Of a stretch of 41,206 bases of DNA, positions 35,316 to 41,206 are shown piece by piece; within the stretch, counting starts at the first letter, position 1, and each line of letters starts with the position of its first letter. The DNA is from Candidatus Gastranaerophilales bacterium (GTDB lineage Bacteria > Cyanobacteriota > Vampirovibrionia > Gastranaerophilales > Gastranaerophilaceae), in NCBI GenBank assembly GCA_944324385.1, contig CALUWD010000014.1:1-41206 (forward strand). Direction: 5' to 3'. The notes beneath the pieces were generated by a model, which was given only the letters and a program-made list of their open reading frames with translations, made no database searches and was not told where the DNA came from. Both the position numbers and the translations under genes were made by a program.

Positions 35316-36694
35316 TGTTAAAAAAAATATTACTTTTATTCAGCTTTTTAATTTTTGCTATTTGCCCTTCTTATGCTGCTATTTTTTCTTATGACTTTTC
35401 TAAGGTTATCGCTGAACAAGACTTTGACGGTTCATCTACAATTTCAATTACTGTTTTGGATGATAAAAGCTCAAAAGTTTTGTACTCTAAAAATGAAAAT
35501 AAAATGCTAAATACAGCGTCTGCTCTTAAGCTTTATACATTTGCAGCTGCGCTTGATACTCTTGGTGAAGATTATAAGTTTGAGACTGCTTTTTATTTAT
35601 CTGGTGGCAACTTGTATTTAAAACTTGGTGCTGATCCTCTGCTTACAACTAATGATTTGTATGAGCTTGTCCGAAATCTTGAAAAAAGTGTTGATTTCAA
35701 AACAGTAAAATATATTTATATTGATGACAGTATTATTAGTACTACACCATATCCTGATGGCTGGTGCATTGATGATTTTTGGCCTACAATTGCCCCAATT
35801 AGCCCATATATAATAGATGGCAATAAAGTAAAAATCAGAATTGTCCTTGCTCCATATCGTGATTCTATGACCATTGTGCAAGCTGACAAGTATCGTTTTT
35901 CTTTTATAAACCAACTGCAAATATCTGATGTCACTGATATTGATATTTCAAAAAATCATGCAGATATGCAAAATTTAATTACAATAAGTGGTAAAATAGC
36001 CGACGATAGTGATATATACATCCCTGTTAGCAATCCAAAAACGCTATTTGTTGCTCGCTTAGAGGATGCTTTCGGAAAGTATAAAATTCCTTATTCTGAT
36101 AAGTTTTATTTCAAAGCAACTCCACTAAATGCAAAAAAAGTTGCTCAGGTTAATCACACGATTGAAGATGTGTCTGTGCCAATTCTTAAATATTCTGATA
36201 ATTTTTCTTCAGAAGTTTTATTTAGGGTAGCAGGTAATGCTTACGCAAAAAAACAGGGTTTAAAGCCGCAAATCGCTGGATCGAGCCTTGGTACAACAAA
36301 AAATGCTATTTTAATGTTTAACGATTTTTATACAAAAGCAAATCTTGACATGAAATATATTAAAATCGTAGATGGCAGTGGGGTCTCTAGATATAATGCT
36401 GCAAGCAGCAAATGGCTTGCGCAAGCGCTTTTATTTTTAACCAAAAAATATAAACTTAAAAAATATATGGAAGGTGCTGATGAGGGAACCTTAAAAAAAC
36501 GATTGCGCTATTTAAAGGGTAATATTTATGCAAAAACAGGAACACACAGGGGCTTAAGTTCACTTGTTGGTATTATGTCTACAAAGAATGATAAAAAAGT
36601 AACTTTTGCAATCGTCGTACAGTGTTTTTCAAAGTCCACCAGTATGTTAAAGGCTTTTGAAGATGATTTAGTGGACTGTATTTTTAATCTTTAA
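35315..36694 (+). CDS. dacB: D-alanyl-D-alanine carboxypeptidase/endopeptidase (PBP4, peptidase S13)
   Basis: 459 residues. Signal peptide MLKKILLLFSFLIFAICPSYA. Active-site motifs are SxxK as Ser69-Ala-Leu-Lys72 (TASALKLYTF), SxN as YSDNFSSE and KTG as YAKTGTHRG. The long insert between the first two motifs is typical of class C PBP4. It trims peptidoglycan cross-links in the periplasm. It ends an operon that starts at 32165. The link to flavoprotein and leucine genes looks accidental. The 3' end overlaps the convergent patatin gene by 11 bases. Confidence 0.93.
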   Translation: MLKKILLLFSFLIFAICPSYAAIFSYDFSKVIAEQDFDGSSTISITVLDDKSSKVLYSKNENKMLNTASALKLYTFAAALDTLGEDYKFETAFYLSGGNLYLKLGADPLLTTNDLYELVRNLEKSVDFKTVKYIYIDDSIISTTPYPDGWCIDDFWPTIAPISPYIIDGNKVKIRIVLAPYRDSMTIVQADKYRFSFINQLQISDVTDIDISKNHADMQNLITISGKIADDSDIYIPVSNPKTLFVARLEDAFGKYKIPYSDKFYFKATPLNAKKVAQVNHTIEDVSVPILKYSDNFSSEVLFRVAGNAYAKKQGLKPQIAGSSLGTTKNAILMFNDFYTKANLDMKYIKIVDGSGVSRYNAASSKWLAQALLFLTKKYKLKKYMEGADEGTLKKRLRYLKGNIYAKTGTHRGLSSLVGIMSTKNDKKVTFAIVVQCFSKSTSMLKAFEDDLVDCIFNL

Positions 36695-37874
36695 TTTCAA
36701 TGTTTTTTAATGTCAGTACTTTTACAATTTCATCAGCACTTCTTTGAACGAGTTCTTTATTTTTTAATTGGAAATTTTTCAACAGTAAAAATGTTGTCTT
36801 TTCTTCCAAGTTGCTGTCAAAGATTTTTTTAAAATCCAACAACTTATTATATATTGCAACGTCTATATATTTTTTATGCTCACAAAGGTGTGAAAACAGT
36901 TCACATAGTACAATGTAAGCATCTTTAATTTTGTTGTTATCCATTTCGTTTTTAAATTTAAGCATAAAAAATTGTATTTGTTGGTAATTTTTGAAAAGCT
37001 TTTCTCTTTTTATTGGCAGTATATTTTCAAAGTATTCATTTGTTGTTATATATCCTGTTTCTATCATTTCGCTTTTTTTAGAATCAGGAATCATAAAATC
37101 CATGACAGAAATGTTATCAGTATCTATTTTTATGTAGTCAAACTTATCTTTTTGTCCATATAAATCAATTATATAGTCTGTAGCAAAGCCAGAAATTGTA
37201 TTATAAACTGCATTTAAGTAGTCAAGAGCAGTATTTATCTCTCTTTTGTTTCTTGTGTCTTCAAGCCTGAATTCGAGAATTCTTTCTTTTTTATTGCTCA
37301 GGGTTTTACTTAGTCGCCAAAGAGGCCAGCTTTTTGCTAAATCCCCATCAACAATTAAATTGTTATCTATTTCAAGCGGTTTAAAGAGCCCTGGCATACT
37401 TACTGATGCCCTAACCGCCATGGCTATTTCAGCTTCTGGTGTGCACTCTTTTGAAAATTCATGGTATTTATTATTTGTTAAGTCTGTTGAGTATATTATT
37501 AAGTCTTCTTTTATATCCTTAAATCTTACAGGCGGCATTTGGCCTTTTTTGTATGCATCTTTATAAAATTGACTTTCGATTTTATCTCTCATCCACTCTA
37601 AAAGCAGTTCACCTTTTGACAGTGCAATTTGGTTGCCAAAGTTAAAATTTATGTCTTTAAAAAATTCTATACTAATTGAACAAAAGAATTTTTTAATATC
37701 TTCAAAATCATACCCAACAGCACAGAGTGTTGCAAAAACCGAACCAATTGAAGAACCTGCATATCCTGTGATTTTAACATTGTGCTCTATAAGTGCCTTA
37801 TATGCTCCTACATAGCTAACCCCTCTTATTCCGCCTCCGCCAAATATGACAAAATATTCCAAATTCTTAATCAT
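36684..37874 (-). CDS. Patatin-like phospholipase
   Basis: 396 residues. The oxyanion-hole motif GGGGIRG lies at 12-18, the nucleophile elbow GSSIG has Ser42, and the catalytic Asp is in VDGDLAKSWP. The usual DGG/A is DGD here. The C-terminal ~200 residues are helical and contain a low-similarity regulatory or binding region (NKRE, QKDKFDYIKIDT). No signal peptide is present, so it is probably cytosolic or a secreted effector of the ExoU/VipD kind, which cannot be decided from sequence. It ends a minus-strand group with motB and motA (gap 3 bases to motB). Confidence 0.88.
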   Translation of the reverse strand: MIKNLEYFVIFGGGGIRGVSYVGAYKALIEHNVKITGYAGSSIGSVFATLCAVGYDFEDIKKFFCSISIEFFKDINFNFGNQIALSKGELLLEWMRDKIESQFYKDAYKKGQMPPVRFKDIKEDLIIYSTDLTNNKYHEFSKECTPEAEIAMAVRASVSMPGLFKPLEIDNNLIVDGDLAKSWPLWRLSKTLSNKKERILEFRLEDTRNKREINTALDYLNAVYNTISGFATDYIIDLYGQKDKFDYIKIDTDNISVMDFMIPDSKKSEMIETGYITTNEYFENILPIKREKLFKNYQQIQFFMLKFKNEMDNNKIKDAYIVLCELFSHLCEHKKYIDVAIYNKLLDFKKIFDSNLEEKTTFLLLKNFQLKNKELVQRSADEIVKVLTLKNIEIKD

Positions 37875-37877
37875 TTT

Positions 37878-38837
37878 CTACTCCAAAAAATCGGGTCTTT
37901 GCTGCATTTTATTTGCATTTGGGTTGCTTTCTATGTTGTCTATTCTTTTTGTTTCCTTTTTGTACACTTGTTTAAAGTCTATTACATTTTCAAGAAGTTT
38001 TTCATCGTCTCCAGTGAGCTTTCTAGCGGCTTCTGACACTGTAGCACTCTTTTTGCCACTCAAGCTTTTGAGAGTGTCCACATTTTTTGAGTCTATATTT
38101 CTATATTTATTTTTTAATATAACAATTTCAACACGTCTGTTTTTTTGTTTGGCGCTTGTAGAGTTACCTTCTGCTATAGGAACTGTGTCTGCATACCCCG
38201 ATGCTATAAAAATCGATGGATTGAAATCGTATTTATTTATAAAATGCCTTACTACACTTGAGGCTCTTGCGCTTGATAATTCCCAGTTTGATGGGAATTT
38301 GCTGCTGCTTACAGGATCTGAGTCTGTGTGCCCTTCAACCCTTATTATATGGATTGCAAAACGTTCTTTTATTAGTTTAGCAACCGTATCAAGGGGAACT
38401 AATGAGTCTGGTGTGATTTCTGCAGAGCCTGATTTAAATGTAAGTGCATTATCTGCAAGTTTTATAATTAGTCCTCGGTTATCAATTTCTGCTTGCACGC
38501 CTTCGATTCCCATTTCATCAATTGCGTCCTTAATTTCCGCATAAGAGTCTTGTTCGTACCTTGGACTTAAATATTCAAGCATAATTGGGTTTGTAGCCCC
38601 GTTTTGACCGTCGAATATTGAATCTGAATTAGCCAGTATACTTTCTTGTCCATCAAAAACATTTGATTGGAATGCCCTTTTGAGGGCTTCTTCAAGTTTT
38701 GCAAAATCTGACATATCAACTTGAGACAACGCATATAATACAACAAAAGTAGCAAAAAGCAGCGTCATAAAATCGGCGTAAGAAACAAGCCAACGCTCGA
38801 GATTTTCATGGTCTTCATGTTTTTTTCTTTTAGCCAT
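37878..38837 (-). CDS. motB: Flagellar motor stator protein MotB (OmpA-like)
   Basis: 319 residues. A short cytoplasmic basic tail leads into the membrane helix WLVSYADFMTLLFATFVVLYALSQ with the proton-binding Asp22. The OmpA peptidoglycan-binding domain follows with EGHTDSDPVSSSKFPSNWELSSARA and NRRVEIVI. The C terminus (after about 260) is a charged extension beyond the usual end. The ATG overlaps the motA stop (TAATG). No other flagellar genes are in the window. Gliding or ExbD/TolR-type roles are less likely because the OmpA domain is complete. Confidence 0.92.
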   Translation of the reverse strand: MAKRKKHEDHENLERWLVSYADFMTLLFATFVVLYALSQVDMSDFAKLEEALKRAFQSNVFDGQESILANSDSIFDGQNGATNPIMLEYLSPRYEQDSYAEIKDAIDEMGIEGVQAEIDNRGLIIKLADNALTFKSGSAEITPDSLVPLDTVAKLIKERFAIHIIRVEGHTDSDPVSSSKFPSNWELSSARASSVVRHFINKYDFNPSIFIASGYADTVPIAEGNSTSAKQKNRRVEIVILKNKYRNIDSKNVDTLKSLSGKKSATVSEAARKLTGDDEKLLENVIDFKQVYKKETKRIDNIESNPNANKMQQRPDFLE

Positions 38838-39616
38838 TATTCAGCTTTTGCCTCTTTCTTTTCTGTTTTTTTCTTGTCTAGTAGATATGTTTCAAGTTTT
38901 CGCTCAATAAGTGCAGGGCTTTCTCCTGCTTGTATTGCCAAGACGCCTGATATTATGATTTCTTTTGCAATAAAAATCTTTTGATATTTTTGTTTTATTC
39001 TTGTTGAATAAGGAATTGTAACAAGGTTTGCAAGGAACAAGCCATAAATTGTAGCAACAAAGGCAACGGCAATACCTGCACCAAGTTTAGATGGGTCAGA
39101 TAAGTTCTGCATAACCTGAATAAGACCCATAACAGCACCAATGATACCAAGTGTAGGTGCGTAACCACCTGCAGATTCGTAAACTTTTGCGCCTGTTTGA
39201 ACTTTATCTTCTAATCTTGCAAGTTGATTTTCCATCATTTCCCTTACAAGAGAGGGGTCAGCACCGTCAGCAACCGCTTCAAGTCCTAATCCTAATAGCG
39301 GGTCAGAAGCTTTTTTTGCCTCTTTTTCAAGTATAATAACACCCTCTTTTCTTGCCTTTTGGCTATAGTCAACAATTTCTGCAATTAATTTATCCATATT
39401 TGGAACTTCGTTAAAATACACAGTTTTTAACAATGAAAAAGCAATTTTAAAATCTGATATGGGGAAGCTCAAGAATACCGCACCTGATGTGCCGCCTATT
39501 ACGATAAAAGCCGCTGTTATTTGCAAAATTTGCCCTATGTTACCGCCTTCCATAATCATGCCGGTTAAAATAAAGGCAAAACCCATGAATGTTCCTAATA
39601 CTGCTGCAAAATCCAT
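38837..39616 (-). CDS. motA: Flagellar motor stator protein MotA
   Basis: 259 residues with four membrane helices. Helices 1-2 are at the N terminus (DFAAVLGTFMGFAFILTGMIM, ITAAFIVIGGTSGAVFLSFP). A cytoplasmic loop has charged residues in SQKARKEGVIILEKEA, which in characterised MotA contact the rotor. Helices 3-4 have GGYAPTLGIIGAVMGLIQV and GAGIAVAFVATIYGLFLANL with the proton-path prolines. GGAG precedes the ATG. It pairs with MotB to form the stator channel. Confidence 0.94.
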   Translation of the reverse strand: MDFAAVLGTFMGFAFILTGMIMEGGNIGQILQITAAFIVIGGTSGAVFLSFPISDFKIAFSLLKTVYFNEVPNMDKLIAEIVDYSQKARKEGVIILEKEAKKASDPLLGLGLEAVADGADPSLVREMMENQLARLEDKVQTGAKVYESAGGYAPTLGIIGAVMGLIQVMQNLSDPSKLGAGIAVAFVATIYGLFLANLVTIPYSTRIKQKYQKIFIAKEIIISGVLAIQAGESPALIERKLETYLLDKKKTEKKEAKAE

Positions 39617-39722
39617 TATTTTATTTTCTCCAATTTTTCTTTTATTATCTCTAAAAGTCTAAAATCTTGTATCAACCGTATAATTGAATTATTCTAGCAT
39701 TTTTCGGCTTTTAAGGCAAAAA

Positions 39723-39751
39723 TTTACAAAAATTTTATTTAAATATATAAT
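39723..39751 (+). promoter_or_regulatory. Strong promoter of the second leuC-like gene
   Basis: TTTACA (39723-39728) and TATAAT (39746-39751, exact -10 consensus) with exactly 17 bases between, 28 bases before the ATG. GGAGAAG precedes the start codon. Confidence 0.75.
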
Positions 39752-39778
39752 TATTTTATAGTTTATGGAGAAGAAGTT

Positions 39779-41020
39779 ATGTCCGGATTAACATTGGCTC
39801 AAAAAATTATTTCAAAGCACTGCGATAAGACAGTTCAACCGGGTGAATTAGTTATTGCTCGTGTTGATGTTGCTGCTGTTCAAGACGGCACAGGCCCTTT
39901 GACTATTCAAGAGTTTAAAAAGTTAGGCAAGGATAAGCTTGCAAATCCTAAACGTACAATTTTATTTATTGACCATGCTGCGCCAAGTCCAAGAAAAGAG
40001 CTTTCAAATTCGCACCTTGTGATTCGCGAGTTTGCAAGGAAATATGGGGCAGTGCTCTCTGATATTGGTGAGGGCGTTTGCCACCAAAGGCTTGTAGAAA
40101 GTTTTGTTAATCCGTATGAAATATTAGTTGGTGCTGATTCGCACACCTGTACTTCTGGTGCTCTGGGCGCTTTTGCTACTGGAATGGGTTCAACAGATAT
40201 TGCAGTAGCTTTTGCACTAGGCAAAACGTGGCTTAAGGTTCCATCTTCTTTTAAAATTGTTGTTAATGGCAAATTTAGAGAAAATGTATGCTCAAAAGAT
40301 TTAATGCTTTATTTAATAGGTAAAATTGGCGCTGATGGCGCAACGTATAGGGCATTAGAGTTTTGTGGTGAAACAATTAAAAATATGTCCATGGCAGAGC
40401 GTTTTACACTTGCAAATATGGCGGTTGAGGCCGGTGCTAAGGCTGGATTATTTGAAACCGATGAAAAGACTTACGACTATTTAAAAGAAAATGGTCGCGA
40501 AGATAAGTTTGTAGAAATCAAAATGGATGATGATGCAAAATACGAAAGAGTTATTGAAATCGACGCGTCTGAAATAGAACCTTGTGTGTCATGCCCACAT
40601 ACAGTTGATAATGTTAAATTTGCAAAAGAATTAAATAATATCAAGGTTAATCAAGTTTTTGTTGGTACTTGTACAAACGGAAGAATTGAAGATTTGCGCA
40701 TGGTTGCAAAAGTCCTAAAAGGCAATAAAAAACACCCTAATGTGCGTATGATAATTGTTCCTGCTTCACCAAAAATATACCTGCAAGCCGTAAAAGAAGG
40801 CTTAATTGAAACTTTTGTAGAGGCTGGGGCAACATTTTTACCTGCTGGCTGTGGGCCTTGTGTAGGGGTGCATGGTGGTATTTTAGGTGATAATGAGGTT
40901 TGCCTTGCAACTCAAAATAGAAATTTCCAAGGCAGAATGGGCAATACCAAAGGGTTTATTTACCTTGCCTCTCCATATGTTGCTGCAAAATCTGCTATAG
41001 CAGGATATATTACAGATTAG
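39779..41020 (+). CDS. 3-isopropylmalate dehydratase large subunit family (LeuC/HacA type), paralogue 2
   Basis: 413 residues. Ligands are Cys298 (GTCTNGR) and Cys358/Cys361 (GCGPCVGVHGG). Substrate-site segments are [23 protein letters not shown] and NRNFQGRMGN. It is roughly half identical by eye to paralogue 1 and has the same length class, so the pair is a duplication with probably different substrates (leucine pathway, citramalate/isoleucine pathway, or homoaconitase-like). It has its own strong promoter and no adjacent leuD, leuA or leuB. I therefore give no gene symbol. Confidence 0.87.
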   Translation: MSGLTLAQKIISKHCDKTVQPGELVIARVDVAAVQDGTGPLTIQEFKKLGKDKLANPKRTILFIDHAAPSPRKELSNSHLVIREFARKYGAVLSDIGEGVCHQRLVESFVNPYEILVGADSHTCTSGALGAFATGMGSTDIAVAFALGKTWLKVPSSFKIVVNGKFRENVCSKDLMLYLIGKIGADGATYRALEFCGETIKNMSMAERFTLANMAVEAGAKAGLFETDEKTYDYLKENGREDKFVEIKMDDDAKYERVIEIDASEIEPCVSCPHTVDNVKFAKELNNIKVNQVFVGTCTNGRIEDLRMVAKVLKGNKKHPNVRMIIVPASPKIYLQAVKEGLIETFVEAGATFLPAGCGPCVGVHGGILGDNEVCLATQNRNFQGRMGNTKGFIYLASPYVAAKSAIAGYITD

Positions 41021-41064
41021 TTGAATTGCTCTTGACCGTTTTATTTATTAATGGTTTAATTTAC

Positions 41065-41206
41065 ATGTCACGTTTTTCGAGAGGGAAGGTAGCGCAGCTA
41101 CCGCAAGCCCGATTGATAATTGAATAATAAAAAGTCGTCACGGGCCTGTGGCACTCTGCCGAGAAAAAGGTGACTAAATGTCACGTTTTTCGAGAGGGAA
41201 GGTAGC
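41065..41206 (+). repeat. Structured tandem repeat (element B), second unit cut by window edge
   Basis: The 29-base start of the unit at 41065 recurs at 41178 and runs to the window end (period 113). Within the unit GTCAC (41067-41071) pairs with GTGAC (41170-41174) and TTTTT (41073-41077) with AAAAA (41164-41168). GGTAGC (41088-41093) pairs with GCTACC (41097-41102), and GCCCG (41107-41111) with CGGGC (41141-41145). This gives a closed multi-branch fold. No open frame or tRNA was recognised. It lies after the last gene, in a stretch without other features. Confidence 0.75.

Overview
The window is 41,206 bases of AT-rich, gene-dense bacterial chromosome. It looks like a Gram-negative-type, probably anaerobic or fermentative bacterium. 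The evidence is a TolC-like outer-membrane factor with an EmrA-like adaptor, a PPi-dependent phosphofructokinase, an NfnA/SudB-type flavoprotein, MotA/MotB, and polysaccharide genes for a dTDP-3-amino sugar. Several lineage-type proteins carry an Asn-rich leader with an FxG-like motif (NTNFNGVN, ELSFGND). From memory this resembles gut Melainabacteria/Vampirovibrionia (Gastranaerophilales). That placement is an inference and was not tested.

Layout. 1-275: the end of a tRNA-Lys and a structured repeat (element A). 276-1477, minus: a repeat protein split by a frameshift. 1552-7390: a polysaccharide operon with a sugar ketoisomerase, hexapeptide acyltransferase, Ugd, a DegT-type aminotransferase, two family-2 glycosyltransferases and a DNA alkyltransferase. 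7395-10048: a two-gene unit in which a large protein combines a glycine-rich hydrophobic segment with a split RelA/SpoT-like alarmone synthetase domain, followed by a small partner protein. 10058-15255: two tRNAs, a glycosyltransferase, a YhcH protein, a fused helicase-nuclease and a lineage-type membrane protein. 15348-22985: housekeeping genes (pfp, ychF, ndk, tgt, rpsL, rpsG) interleaved with small unknown proteins, one of them frameshifted at an A7 run. 22993-23566: a tRNA-Pro flanked by partial copies of itself, a second copy of element A upstream and a 100-bp tandem array downstream. 23585-31230: a glycosyltransferase, a MarR/EmrA/TolC efflux locus without a pump gene, an orphan histidine kinase, mntP and dnaK. 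31383-41020: an unknown protein, an operon (NfnA-like flavoprotein, tiny Cys protein, LeuC, nitrilase, PBP4), a minus-strand group (motA, motB, patatin) and a second LeuC paralogue. 41065-41206: the start of a third structured repeat, cut by the window edge.

How the genes work together. The fdtA-fdtC-fdtB type set would turn dTDP-4-keto-6-deoxyglucose into an N-acylated 3-amino-3,6-dideoxyhexose. Ugd would supply UDP-glucuronate, and the glycosyltransferases would build these sugars into a surface glycan. MarR probably represses both halves of the efflux locus from operators in the shared intergenic region. The most notable candidates for something undescribed are the RelA-like protein with its partner, and the tRNA-associated structured repeats, which show compensatory base changes between copies.
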